Positions 18,029 to 27,360 of a stretch of DNA of 64,000 nt are shown piece by piece. The notes under the pieces were generated by a model, which ran no database searches, was not told the DNA's origin, and saw nothing but the letters and a program-made list of their open reading frames with translations. Source of the stretch: an uncultured Oscillospiraceae bacterium (GTDB lineage Bacteria; Bacillota; Clostridia; Oscillospirales; Oscillospiraceae); contig CAJUQN010000003.1 in the NCBI GenBank assembly GCA_910588625.1, forward strand, positions 1 through 64,000, read 5' to 3'. Position 1 is the first letter of the stretch. Every line of letters begins with the position of its first letter. The translations under genes and the position numbers were made by a program.

Positions 18029-18898
18029 TCAGATGATATTTTCGTCGTTAGATTCGGACTTTTGGGTTTTTTTCTTGCGCTTTTTCTTCTTTTTGCTCCC
18101 CGGACTGATGAGGAGCCACAACGCCATCGCAATCAGCATAGGCGCCGCCGCCGCGGGGGCCACCAGCACCGGGTCCACCCGAATGGCGTCCGACGTGATG
18201 TGGGCCGCCTCCTCTGGGTTGGCGACACGCTTGCCGCGCACCAGCAGGCGGTGGCTGTTGATGCCATAGGGCGTACAGGTTACCAGGGTACAGTGGTCCT
18301 GCCCCTGGATGATGCCCAGAGTGTCCAGCTCGCTGGGCAAAACAATGCGGATCTGATCCACCTCATAGGTCATGACTTCGTTCAAAATTTTCAGCTGGAA
18401 AAGGTCGCCCTCGGCCATTTGGTCCAGGTCTGTGAACAGCTTGGCGCTGGGCAGCCCCCGGTGGCCGGAGATGATGCAGTGGGTAGACGGGCCCCCAACC
18501 GGCAGAGAGCTGCTCTCAATGTGCCCCGTGGCGATCTGGAGCACCGATTCGCTGGTGCCGTGGTAGATGGGCAGAGACACGTTGATTTTGGGTATGTCGA
18601 TATACCCCATGATGCCGTTTCCGGCAAAATTCAATTTGGCTTCGTAGTCCGCCCACTCCTCCTCGGAGAGGGTGTACGGGATGCTTTTGCCGGACATTTC
18701 GGTGTTGTAGGCCACGGCGTCCTGCCAGATGCGCTCGTAGTCGGCCTCGTTGAGGCTGGCCACGCTGTCGGAATAGCTGGCGATGGCCCGGGACTGGTGA
18801 AATGAATTCCAATAGTCGCTGAAGGTGGGGTAGAGCAGGATGGCCGCCCCTGCCAGCAGGATAACCACCAACAGGATGTTGGTCAGGTTTTTTTTCAT
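18029..18898 (-). CDS. srtC: Class C sortase (pilin polymerase)
   Basis: 289 residues from ATG 18898, placed 9 bases after AAGGAG; an upstream in-frame TTG is too close to that site. N-terminal membrane helix, MGYIDIPKINVSLPIYHGTS, catalytic His146 (ISGHRGLP), Cys208 (CTLVTCTPYG) and Arg217 (NSHRLLVRG), then a C-terminal membrane helix followed by a poly-Lys tail, all class C features. It builds the pilus shaft by linking LPXTG threonine to a pilin-motif lysine. A lid-like DPW segment is not obvious. A strong hairpin lies at its start. Confidence 0.92.
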   Translation of the reverse strand: MKKNLTNILLVVILLAGAAILLYPTFSDYWNSFHQSRAIASYSDSVASLNEADYERIWQDAVAYNTEMSGKSIPYTLSEEEWADYEAKLNFAGNGIMGYIDIPKINVSLPIYHGTSESVLQIATGHIESSSLPVGGPSTHCIISGHRGLPSAKLFTDLDQMAEGDLFQLKILNEVMTYEVDQIRIVLPSELDTLGIIQGQDHCTLVTCTPYGINSHRLLVRGKRVANPEEAAHITSDAIRVDPVLVAPAAAAPMLIAMALWLLISPGSKKKKKRKKKTQKSESNDENII

Positions 18899-18911
18899 GT
18901 GTCTCAACTCC

Positions 18912-18946
18912 TTCGCCGCGCCGCGGTCCTCCCGCGGCGCGGCGAA
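18912..18946 (-). promoter_or_regulatory. Perfect 15-bp hairpin before the sortase C start
   Basis: A perfect stem, TTCGCCGCGCCGCGG (18912-18926) against its complement (18932-18946), with a five-base loop, lies between the backbone pilin stop and the sortase C start. On the transcript the stem ends at the sortase ribosome binding site (GAAGGAG). No T run follows, so it is more likely an RNA-stability, processing or translational element than a terminator. Confidence 0.75.
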
Positions 18947-18994
18947 GCACGGGATTGCTTACTTAGTCGCTATGTCTGGTGTGTATTGCCTGTC

Positions 18995-20740
18995 TTACTC
19001 GTCGTCCACGCTGGTGCGGCGCTTGGTGATCAGCAGGACCACCGCGCCAACCACCAGCACGCCGCCCACGATGTAGAAGATGGTGGTGCCGATGCCGCCG
19101 GTCTCGGGCAACACAGCACCAGTGAAGTTCTTAATCTCCAAGGTGATGGTCTGATTATTGCCGATCACATCCGTGGTGTCGGCGATCTTTTTGCCATCCA
19201 CATCACACTCAAAAACCTTCAGATCCTTCACGCTTTGGTTCAAGTCGTCGTTGTCGGTATAGGACGCCTCAATCTTGTAGTATTTCGGCTTAATGGGGTT
19301 ATAGCCGCCCTCAGGAGCCTTATCCTCTATCAGCATATAGAGGCCCGCCTTCAGGCCGTTGAACTTGAACTCAGAAATTTTTTCGCTATCGCCGAGGGTA
19401 TCAACCTTGGTCCACTTCTCGTTGTTGATTTTGTTGCCATCCTTATCCGTAATTTCCTTGCCATTTTCCGTATCCTGCACATACAGGCTGAACGTAGCGC
19501 CGGTCAGGGGCTCGAAAGTGCCGTCAGCGTTCTTATCCTCACCATCGACCTTGTTCGCCACTAGCTTGAAGGTGAACACGGTATCAGAATCGTCGCTGGG
19601 ACCTTGACCGTTGTCATTGGTGAACGACATATTCACGGTATTCTTAAAGGAACCGTCATCGCCGATCTCATCCTTCAACAGCTCGACCTCATAGGAGATA
19701 ACGATTACATCGCCTGCTTTGAGATCTTTATTCGAATAAGGGCTGTTGGGGTCGTTACTCTTCATGTTGTCCAAGGTGATCTCAAATACGTGGTCCTCAT
19801 CCCCAGTATCGGGCAACTGCTGGAAAGAGAAGCGGGCATCATTCGGCTGAACGTTATCAATGGTGACTTTGGGGGAAGCGTTTTCAAAATCGGTGGTACC
19901 AGCCCCATAAATCTTAATGGTGAGCTTTTCCTTCGTGATTGGCTCTAAGGCCTTGTCTTGGGTATCCCTGAATCTGATAAAGTAATCGGTGCCCTGCTCA
20001 GTAGTGTCGAAATTGTCGGGGATGGTGGCGGTGATCCGGTAGGGCACTTTGTCACCGGCGTGGTAGATAGCGGCGTGCTGCCACGTATTGCCGACAGTCT
20101 GCACTTCCTTTTCCAGTTTGGGGTTGGTTTCCTCCTTGGGTTTGACCGTAAGCTTCTCGCCCGCGGTCAGGTTGCGCACGATGTTGGGGATCGGCGCGTT
20201 AGCGGCAGCCTCCTCATCATGGAGCAGATAGTAGCCGGGGGTAAAGGTCTTCTCAGAATCATCGGGATTGATGGTGCGCTCCGTGGCGTTGCTCTTGTCC
20301 GCGAACTTATATAGCGCATTGGCGATGCTAATATTTACCTCCTTTTTCCAATTCTCTTCACCGCTCCCCGCGCCCAGCTCGTCAAGCAGCTCCACGACAT
20401 CCTTGGCGACCGGGTTTTTATCACCTGCAGCAAGAGTGGAAAACCGGGTATCCTTCAGCACTGCGGCCAGCTCATTGCACAGTGCTTGACGGTTGCTTTT
20501 GCTTCCGTAGGCATCGCCCCAACTGATATCCTGCCCCATGTCAAGGGTATCGGTGCCCACCTTGTAGGTGCCGACAAAAATCTGGTACACGGAGAACTTG
20601 TGCTTCTCCACCTTGATGGTGGCTGTTGTGGGGGACTCCGGTTCGCCACCTTCGTTGTCGTCGGCAAACGCCGGCGCGGCCAGCGCCATCACCATGACCA
20701 GGGCCAGCAGGACGCTGCCCAGCTTCTTCAAATGCTTCAT
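18995..20740 (-). CDS. Isopeptide-forming backbone pilin (SpaA-like, LPETG)
   Basis: 581 residues from the second ATG (20740), which has AAAGGAG at a proper distance; the first ATG is only two bases from it. Signal peptide ending APAFA; pilin-motif lysine in EKLTVKPKEETNPK; an E-box in the last Cna-B-like domain (LYMLIEDKAPEGGYNP); sorting signal LPETG at about 544-548, hydrophobic helix, KRR tail. Only two Cys residues, so stability should come from isopeptide bonds. This is the expected shaft subunit, polymerised by the sortase C downstream. Confidence 0.92.
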   Translation of the reverse strand: MKHLKKLGSVLLALVMVMALAAPAFADDNEGGEPESPTTATIKVEKHKFSVYQIFVGTYKVGTDTLDMGQDISWGDAYGSKSNRQALCNELAAVLKDTRFSTLAAGDKNPVAKDVVELLDELGAGSGEENWKKEVNISIANALYKFADKSNATERTINPDDSEKTFTPGYYLLHDEEAAANAPIPNIVRNLTAGEKLTVKPKEETNPKLEKEVQTVGNTWQHAAIYHAGDKVPYRITATIPDNFDTTEQGTDYFIRFRDTQDKALEPITKEKLTIKIYGAGTTDFENASPKVTIDNVQPNDARFSFQQLPDTGDEDHVFEITLDNMKSNDPNSPYSNKDLKAGDVIVISYEVELLKDEIGDDGSFKNTVNMSFTNDNGQGPSDDSDTVFTFKLVANKVDGEDKNADGTFEPLTGATFSLYVQDTENGKEITDKDGNKINNEKWTKVDTLGDSEKISEFKFNGLKAGLYMLIEDKAPEGGYNPIKPKYYKIEASYTDNDDLNQSVKDLKVFECDVDGKKIADTTDVIGNNQTITLEIKNFTGAVLPETGGIGTTIFYIVGGVLVVGAVVLLITKRRTSVDDE

Positions 20741-20801
20741 TTTCATTTCTCCTTTCAATCTCTTAACTCATTGCTTTTCGCGTTGAGATAGGGGTACATT
20801 T

Positions 20802-23800
20802 CTATCCTCCGTCCCCCTCTCCCTGGGATTTCTTTTTATACATCAGGCAGAACAGCGCCGCCAGCGGCACGCACGCCATCGTATACCATATGCCTGACCC
20901 GCCGGTCTCGGGAAGCTCGTAGGAGGCATTGAGGCACACCAGCCTGACCGCGTGGCCACCCTCCACAGTTCCTGTCACTTTGGTGCCCGCCACACCGCTT
21001 TCACTGGTAGAGGGCGGATTTCCACCCAGGACGTTCGTATCATGGATCAGGAAGCTGGTGGAATAGCCCTCGTTGTTCAGTTCCTCCACCTCGTAGCTCG
21101 TCCCAAGGGGTATGTCTCTGATCAGCAGTGACTGTCCGTTCTTCAGGTTGAATCTATAGCAGCCTTCATCATCGAACTCCACTGTATCCACCTTGCCCAA
21201 TTCACCGCTGGTCTGGTCGCTCTTGTAAACACCGCCCAGCAGGTCCGCCGGGGGATTCTCCGCCTCGTCAGTCAGCTTGACCCTGAATTTGAACTCCCCT
21301 TCGGTGGTGGGGCCGGTTACCGTCTTTTCCACCTCCAACGTGCCGTATCGGTCGCTATCAGGGGTACGCAGGCTACCGCCGCGCATCTCGGGCAGTGTGA
21401 ACTGCATCCAGCAGGTGGAGCCGGACGCGCCGCGCTCGGTGTAAAAGAAGGTCAGCTCGTACTCCGTTTTGCCTTGGGTGATTACCTCGGGGTCGCCCTT
21501 GGTGACGTCCACGAATTTACTCGAATCCTTCACGATCCAGTCCCACAGGTTGACATACTCGCCCACGGAGGAGTGCACGCCGCCGATGTCGCAGATCAGG
21601 TGCTGTTCGCCGGTCTTCTTATTGGTGAGGTACACCCACATATCGTCGTCGCCGAAGAAATAGTACTCCAGCGGGCCCACATAGTCGTCGTACAGCGTGA
21701 ATTCCACCTTGAAATTCATGCCGAAATAGCAGTTGTGGTCCACACCGTTATCAGATCCGGGAGTTCCCTCTGAGTCGCCCGTGGAAAACGCCTGATACTG
21801 CCCGACCGTCGAGCCGAACTTCGGGTCGTGGCCCTCCGTGCCCGCACTGGACACGTCGTCCAGCGGCCAGAAATTGTTGGCGAACATCCTGAATTTGAAG
21901 GAAGAACTATTTATACCTGTATCCTTCAGCTTATCCAAACTGCCCTGCGTCTTCGTGGAGCCATCCTTGTCCTTTACGGCAGCCGTGGTCAGGGTGTAGG
22001 TGTCGCCTTGGCGCTTGAACGTAAGGTCTCCCTCATAGGGGATGCGGTAGCACTTCTCGTTGCCAAACAAGTTGGGGCCAGGAAAGCCATTGAACTGGAT
22101 ATTCCCATCCTCCGAGAGTCTGTCCTCCACCAGTTTGAAGGAACAGCCGCCGTAACCAGCCGCGTTTGCTTTATTGATTGTCTGTTCACCATACGTATAG
22201 CCACCAATAGGCGTCCGCGTATTGCCGTTGCCGAAACCAAACTGTCCGGACGCATCCCCGGGCTCACTGTTGATGCCCTGCATATTGGTGTAGATATACT
22301 TTGTACCGCTGTCAGTCCGGTCGATCTTGTTGTCCTCTGTCGCGCTGTTTGTCTTATAGGTATATCCGTCCGTGATGTCGTAGTCGAAGAAATTCGCGTC
22401 AACGGTTTTGCCCGACCCCGTGCCGGTGGTCGTGTAAACCAGCCGGATTTGGGCCCCATTCTGGATCAAGATATACTTCTTATCGGTGGCCGACGCCGTC
22501 TTCGGGTTGTTGGTCAGCTCGTAGGGGTCGTCAGGGTCCCACGTGTACTTCTCGCCTGTGGGTTCGCCGTTCTCGCCGATAACCCAGATCTCGTCCAGCG
22601 TATAGTGGCCGTCGCCCCCCTCCTTCCGGGTCACGATGTCGATATGGTTCATCCGGGGGGCGCTGGCGTAGTTAAACAGGTGGGGTTTAAAGATCTCCTT
22701 CGTGTTCCCCTTGTCGGCATCCGTCTGCACCGTGCCGTTGCCATCTACAAGCATGTTGAGCAGGGGCGGGGCCGCACTGTTGATGCCGGCGATCCCCGGC
22801 AGCTTGCCGCCGGTGCCGTTCCCCGCGCCGCTGGTATTGATCAGTGTGGGCTGCTTTGTATTGATCGGCTCCCCGCTTGTGTATACTGTCGCCAGCTTGG
22901 CGTAGTACTCCACCGTAAAGTCGGGATAGACCTCCTTGTTCACGGTAACGCCCATGGTTCCGTCCTCGGACAGCAGCATGATTTCCGCTTCCGCCTGTTC
23001 TGCCGCTTTCCCGTCCAAGAGCACGGTGCTCTCCCGCCCGTTGACGGTGTAAACATTTAGGGCTGGTGCGGCCTGCTCCATCGGATCCTCGCCGCCGTCG
23101 GGGGCCGCTCCATCCTCCACCGCGCTCATAATGCCCGCCTCGCTCTGTACGGCTTCAATGAGCGCTTGGGTGGGCTTGATCACCGCGGTGATCGTGCACT
23201 CGGACAAATCAAGCTTCCTGCCGTTCCAGGCGGCGTTCAGCGCGATGACCTGCTGGAGGATCGCGTCCTCCCCACCGGCCTCCGCATTCATAACGGCCTG
23301 ATACCTGGGATCGTGCTCCCCCAGCTCCTCCACGTAGAACTCCACCGGCGCCTCCGGCACGTCCTGGCTGGGCTCCGCGCTCTCCACCGGCATAGAGAAG
23401 ATAGGCTCCACGCTCTCCTCCGGCACAGCGGAGAAAACAGGCGCAAAGCTGATCTCCGGCACAGGCTCACTGAAAGCCGGCAAAATGGGATGACTGCTGT
23501 TCTCAACAGCAGTCCCCTCGGGTTCGGATACCGAACCCGGCGCGGTCGTGCTGTCGGTTTCATCTGTTGTGGCTGCGGGGGTGAACGTGCTTTCCAGGTC
23601 CGGCCCGCTGCTGGGCATATCGTCCACCAGCGCCATCATGGACATCATCCTGGGCATCGCCGCCAGGGGCGCCGCCTGATCGATGATCTCCGTCAGCTCC
23701 TCGCCGCTGAAGACGGGGCCGCCGTCCTGGGGCAGCTGCTCCGGCTGGTCGCCGGCCACCCGGGCAAAGCCGTTTACTTTAAAGGTTACAACAAAAGCGG

Positions 23801-25250
23801 GATTCTCATGATAGACGAACTCGGCGTCCTTCACCTCTACGATGTCCTCGGGCAGCTGGGACTCCTCCGGCCCTGGGGACTCACCGGGCTCCTCGGATTC
23901 CTCCACCGGCGGCGCCAGGCACGTGTCGATGTGATAATGCTCCGGGATGGTGCACTTCAACGCGCCAGATGGGAACTCACACTCTGTAGTGTGGACGTGT
24001 TCCTCCATACCGCAATAAAACTTCTCCGTTTCCGGCTGGGTCTTGACGTAACACAAGTCGGTGTGGGTGTGCTCATCCATGCCGCAGATCAGCACCTCGG
24101 CCTCCTCCGAACCGCCCTCCGGGACGGTAAAGCAGGCGTCAGTGTGCTGGTGGGCGCTGATTTCCGTCTTGCCGCAAATCAGCGCACCGTTCTCATCCTC
24201 ACAGCTTGCGCCGTGGGTATGGGCCTCCAGCTCCGCCTTTTGGCAGGCCAGCATCTGGGTAATCTCATAGCATGCGTCGGTGTGGATGTGACCGGGCTCC
24301 CGCTCCGGCTCCTGGCAGACCAAGGTCTGCTCCCACTGCTCACCCTGGCCGTCCACCCGGATACTCTCCTGGGGGGCGGCCTGAACGCAGGCGCCGGTGT
24401 GCTGGTGGCCGCTGCTCTCATGCTGGTGGCAGCCCTCCTGGTAGCACAGCTCGTCACCTCTCAGCCAGCAGCCGCCATCGTGACGGTGGCCCTGACGAAT
24501 CAGGCTGCCGTCGCTATCATATTCGTCGTCGGATTCCTCCTGTGTACAAATGAACCGCTCAAAGACCGGCGTCTCCTGGACCTCGTAGCACCCGCTGTTG
24601 TGCCGGTGAGCCGGGATGAGCACATTGCCCTCCTCGTCTGTCACGTCCTCGTCGGACTCCTGCTCGGCGCATATCAGCCGCTGTGTACGCTCCTTGGGGT
24701 AACAGTTGTCGGTGTGCTGGTGGGCGCCCTCGCCCTCCTGCATCCCGCAGACATATTCGTTGGTCGCTGTGGGGGCCATCATGTCCATGCTTATGGCCGC
24801 ATTTTCGACCTTCACGTAGGAGTAGCAGGACGCCTCGTGCTGATGGCCGGGGTCGGAGGTCTCCGTGCAGATCAGTGCGCGCCGCTCCTGATAACACTCA
24901 GGGCCATGGGTATGGGCCTCCATCTCCTGGAGGGTGCAAATCAAATTCCCCTGGCTGTCGTAGCAAAAGCTGTCGTGGACGTGGAGCAGCATCTCCCCGA
25001 ACTGGCCCTCCGTACAGATCAGCATCGGCTGAGGGGCCACCTGCTGCACCGCGTAGCAGTTCTCGCTGTGGATATGCTCCTCCATGCCGCACTCCACCTC
25101 GTTAGACATGGTAATTGCCGGCAGCATCAGCGCGGAGATGGTGGCCAGCACCACCAGCAGCGCCAGGCCACGTATCACCTGGGTCCTGCGCTTATTCTGA
25201 TGGCGGGAGTTTAAAAGACGCTCCGCCTCTGTGACCAATCGTTTCTCCAT
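20802..25250 (-). CDS. Giant pilus tip adhesin with Cys/His repeats and fibro-slime domain
   Basis: 1482 residues. A basic N-terminus and helix (RGLALLVVLATISALMLP) act as signal. Residues ~54-445 hold 14 repeats of the form C...H-x-H-x(2-4)-C (e.g. CGMEEHIHSENCY, CGMDEHTHTDLCY). A Pro/Glu/Ser-rich linker follows (~450-640), then a long beta region. A fibro-slime/PA14-like domain (FFGDDDMWVYL, then DIGGVHSSVGEY, ~1195-1225) comes next, then a Cna-B-like domain and sorting signal LPETG at 1446. Being the largest LPXTG protein ahead of the shaft gene, it is the likely tip adhesin. Metal binding by the repeats is inference. Confidence 0.88.
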   Translation of the reverse strand: MEKRLVTEAERLLNSRHQNKRRTQVIRGLALLVVLATISALMLPAITMSNEVECGMEEHIHSENCYAVQQVAPQPMLICTEGQFGEMLLHVHDSFCYDSQGNLICTLQEMEAHTHGPECYQERRALICTETSDPGHQHEASCYSYVKVENAAISMDMMAPTATNEYVCGMQEGEGAHQHTDNCYPKERTQRLICAEQESDEDVTDEEGNVLIPAHRHNSGCYEVQETPVFERFICTQEESDDEYDSDGSLIRQGHRHDGGCWLRGDELCYQEGCHQHESSGHQHTGACVQAAPQESIRVDGQGEQWEQTLVCQEPEREPGHIHTDACYEITQMLACQKAELEAHTHGASCEDENGALICGKTEISAHQHTDACFTVPEGGSEEAEVLICGMDEHTHTDLCYVKTQPETEKFYCGMEEHVHTTECEFPSGALKCTIPEHYHIDTCLAPPVEESEEPGESPGPEESQLPEDIVEVKDAEFVYHENPAFVVTFKVNGFARVAGDQPEQLPQDGGPVFSGEELTEIIDQAAPLAAMPRMMSMMALVDDMPSSGPDLESTFTPAATTDETDSTTAPGSVSEPEGTAVENSSHPILPAFSEPVPEISFAPVFSAVPEESVEPIFSMPVESAEPSQDVPEAPVEFYVEELGEHDPRYQAVMNAEAGGEDAILQQVIALNAAWNGRKLDLSECTITAVIKPTQALIEAVQSEAGIMSAVEDGAAPDGGEDPMEQAAPALNVYTVNGRESTVLLDGKAAEQAEAEIMLLSEDGTMGVTVNKEVYPDFTVEYYAKLATVYTSGEPINTKQPTLINTSGAGNGTGGKLPGIAGINSAAPPLLNMLVDGNGTVQTDADKGNTKEIFKPHLFNYASAPRMNHIDIVTRKEGGDGHYTLDEIWVIGENGEPTGEKYTWDPDDPYELTNNPKTASATDKKYILIQNGAQIRLVYTTTGTGSGKTVDANFFDYDITDGYTYKTNSATEDNKIDRTDSGTKYIYTNMQGINSEPGDASGQFGFGNGNTRTPIGGYTYGEQTINKANAAGYGGCSFKLVEDRLSEDGNIQFNGFPGPNLFGNEKCYRIPYEGDLTFKRQGDTYTLTTAAVKDKDGSTKTQGSLDKLKDTGINSSSFKFRMFANNFWPLDDVSSAGTEGHDPKFGSTVGQYQAFSTGDSEGTPGSDNGVDHNCYFGMNFKVEFTLYDDYVGPLEYYFFGDDDMWVYLTNKKTGEQHLICDIGGVHSSVGEYVNLWDWIVKDSSKFVDVTKGDPEVITQGKTEYELTFFYTERGASGSTCWMQFTLPEMRGGSLRTPDSDRYGTLEVEKTVTGPTTEGEFKFRVKLTDEAENPPADLLGGVYKSDQTSGELGKVDTVEFDDEGCYRFNLKNGQSLLIRDIPLGTSYEVEELNNEGYSTSFLIHDTNVLGGNPPSTSESGVAGTKVTGTVEGGHAVRLVCLNASYELPETGGSGIWYTMACVPLAALFCLMYKKKSQGEGDGG

Positions 25251-25312
25251 AGCTGTACACCCTCCTTTCCGTCCAGGATCGCGCTCAATAAATACTCATA
25301 ATTTTTCCGGGC

Positions 25313-25927
25313 TTATACTCCGCCCATGACCTCCAATGGCCACACGCGGAACATCAATCTGCCCACAATCTGATCATAGGCCACACAGCCCAGAGCAGAG
25401 TTTCGGGAGTCCACCGACACACTGCGGTGGTCGCCCATGACGAAGATTTTCGACTCCGGCACCTGATAGGGCAGCTCGATATTGCAGTCGCCCAAGGCCT
25501 TCTCCACTAAATAGGGCTCATAGAGCTCCTGTTCGTTGACGAATACGGTCCCCTCCTCGTTGATGTCCACCCAGTCACCGGGGCCTGCAATCACCCGTTT
25601 GACCAGAATTTTGTTATCGTAATAGAACGCCACAATATCGCCGGGCTGGAAGCCGGCCCCCTTCAACGACACTACGATCTCTCCGCCGCTGAGGGTGGGA
25701 GTCATGGAGTTACCGCTGATCTGGAGCACTGGCATCCACAGCGTAGCGACGAGCACTGCCACCGCCGCCACCGTGACAAGCGCGTAGATGGTATTGCGCA
25801 TCACCCGGCGGAACCGCCAACGGTATTTCTCCCGCCCAAGCTCCGCCTCCAACTGTTCGATGCTGGGCATCTCCAACGGCTTTTTTTGCTCATTTTTGCC
25901 GCGCTTTTCCTTCTTCATCAGGTCCAC
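25313..25927 (-). CDS. Signal peptidase I, pilus-associated
   Basis: 204 residues. One N-terminal membrane helix (ALVTVAAVAVLVATLWMP), catalytic Ser74 in ISGNSMTPTL and Lys110 in KILVKRVIAGPGDWV, and the C-terminal box VMGDHRSVSVDSRNSALG. Pilus islands often carry their own type I signal peptidase to mature pilins or act as an assembly chaperone. The start could be GTG 25927 or ATG 25918; AGGAA sits before both. It lies 62 bp upstream of the tip gene. Confidence 0.92.
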   Translation of the reverse strand: MDLMKKEKRGKNEQKKPLEMPSIEQLEAELGREKYRWRFRRVMRNTIYALVTVAAVAVLVATLWMPVLQISGNSMTPTLSGGEIVVSLKGAGFQPGDIVAFYYDNKILVKRVIAGPGDWVDINEEGTVFVNEQELYEPYLVEKALGDCNIELPYQVPESKIFVMGDHRSVSVDSRNSALGCVAYDQIVGRLMFRVWPLEVMGGV

Positions 25928-25989
25928 CGTTTCCTATTTATGCTGACAGCCGGAAAACAGAGTGCTTCACCGTTCCCCCGCTCTTTAAT

Positions 25990-26631
25990 TTAACCAAAAA
26001 ACCGAAAAAGGCCTTTGCCATGCTGCCCGCTCTGCCTCTTCCGCTCGGGCCGAGGAGGCGGGTAGGAATAGGGGGCCTCCAACCCGCTGGGATAGGGCGC
26101 CTGCGGGGCCCCCTCTTGATATGGGGGCTGATAAGGGAAGGGGTCCGGGCTCTGAGCCTGGTATGGATAAGCCTCCGGCCCTTGGGGCGGAACCTGATAA
26201 GGAAATGGGTCCGGCGCCTGGGGCTGAGGCTGATATTGTCCGGCATAGGGGTTCTGAGGCTGCTGGGGTGGGGGCTGGTACGGGGGCGGCATCTGGAACC
26301 CAGGCTGTTGAACCCCCTGCCCAAGATAGCGCCCCTGCGCGCCGGGCGGATACTGCCCCGGCTGCTGCATGGGGGGAGCAAACCCACCGTATCCAGCGGC
26401 CATGGCCTCTTGCTTATCCTTCTCCGCCTGGAGCTGGTCCTTCAACTGGTGGATCTGGGCATCCTTCTTGTCCAGGCGCTCCCGGAGGCGCTCATAGCTC
26501 TCCTCAAGCTGCTTGAGGTGCTCGTCATTCTCCTTGAGCAGCTTTCCCAACCGCTCCGATTCCTTCGCCTGATCCAGCAGCAGCTGCAAAAGCTCCCGGC
26601 GGCCCAGTTTTTGTAGCTCCTTATTCGTCAT
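25990..26631 (-). CDS. Coiled-coil protein with Pro/Gln-rich tail, first gene of the pilus operon
   Basis: 213 residues from ATG 26631, ten bases after GAGGAGG (an earlier in-frame TTG covers that site). Residues 1-75 form a strongly heptad-like charged helix (LGRRELLQLLLDQAKESERL and KKDAQIHQLKDQLQAEKDK); the remaining ~135 residues are Pro, Gln, Tyr and Gly-rich with PYQ/PFPYQ repeats, ending with a basic GKGLFRFFG. No signal peptide or membrane helix, so cytoplasmic. Function unknown; a regulator or scaffold for pilus production is possible from position only. Confidence 0.65.
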   Translation of the reverse strand: MTNKELQKLGRRELLQLLLDQAKESERLGKLLKENDEHLKQLEESYERLRERLDKKDAQIHQLKDQLQAEKDKQEAMAAGYGGFAPPMQQPGQYPPGAQGRYLGQGVQQPGFQMPPPYQPPPQQPQNPYAGQYQPQPQAPDPFPYQVPPQGPEAYPYQAQSPDPFPYQPPYQEGAPQAPYPSGLEAPYSYPPPRPERKRQSGQHGKGLFRFFG

Positions 26632-26917
26632 GCGTTGGGTCCTCCTCAACCGCAACGGCTGCGCTGGGGCGGGCCAAATGCCCTTGGAACCAGCATATGC
26701 GCCGGTGGTCTAAATCAGCCGGCTTTCAGCGAAACTCATGCGGACGCTGCCTGAGTGGGGCCGGGTGCTGCCGCTCCGCAATGGCGTTTATGAAACATTC
26801 GTTTTAATCCGTTCGTCATTTGTTGCCGTGGCAAAATCCGGAAACCTCCGGACCACCAATCACTTTGGGCCGTCCAAATGGAAGCCCAAAGCGTAAATCG
26901 CCCTTTGCTTGTTTTCA
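26632..26917 (-). other. Long structured leader of the pilus operon
   Basis: About 285 transcribed bases between the candidate promoter at 26918-26945 and the coiled-coil gene hold no convincing gene. Visible folds on the minus strand are an 8-bp stem CTTTGGGC / GCCCAAAG (about 26860-26890) and a CCGGA / TCCGG hairpin (about 26838-26851). This could be a cis-regulatory RNA; it does not match any riboswitch class I know, including c-di-GMP types. Confidence 0.4.
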
Positions 26918-26945
26918 ATTTTACCACAGTCCCCTGAAAATGCAA
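26918..26945 (-). promoter_or_regulatory. Candidate promoter of the sortase-pilus operon
   Basis: Minus strand TTGCAT (26940-26945), 16-base spacer, TAAAAT (26918-26923). The 26946-27275 stretch beyond it is AT-rich and carries no gene that I can support. Confidence 0.5.
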
Positions 26946-27275
26946 GGGTCAATTTTCAGTATCATTGTGTTTATAATCCACAAAAACAGCACTTTCTCCT
27001 AATTAAAGGCGAATTTCAGTATATTTCAGTTGCGTTTGAGTACTTTGGTCCAATCGGAGATCAATATTTTACAATTTATTCACATTCTGTTCTATTTCAC
27101 GCAAGTCTTTCGTTCACGGATTATACATATTTTATTCGATAGAACTGCATATACCCTCAAATTTACTGTCAATTTTGCCCTCTGCTCCCCCCTGCCAGTC
27201 TGCAAGGCCTCCACTCCTTATCACAAGATGTTGTGATGTCCCACCCATCCTCCCTTGCTTCAGTCCCCCTCCGAT

Positions 27276-27304
27276 TTGACAGCAGAATGCTTTTGTAGTA
27301 TGTT
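27276..27304 (+). promoter_or_regulatory. Candidate promoter of the malic enzyme gene
   Basis: TTGACA (27276-27281), 17-base spacer, TATGTT (27299-27304). Between it and the start codon a short CCGGG / CCCGG hairpin is followed by AAAAAA and the AGGAAGG ribosome binding site. Confidence 0.6.
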
Positions 27305-27360
27305 AGATTTGTAAATCATTCCGGGTTCGGCCCGGTTCAAAAAAGGAAGGATCTATAGCA

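Noticed and set aside
23166..25214. 682-codon plus-strand frame opposite the tip adhesin
   Set aside because: Antisense of the Cys/His repeat region; no ribosome site or family motif.
26740..26900. c-di-GMP riboswitch in the pilus leader
   Set aside because: Stems and G-rich loops are present, but the conserved GEMM core elements could not be found in order.
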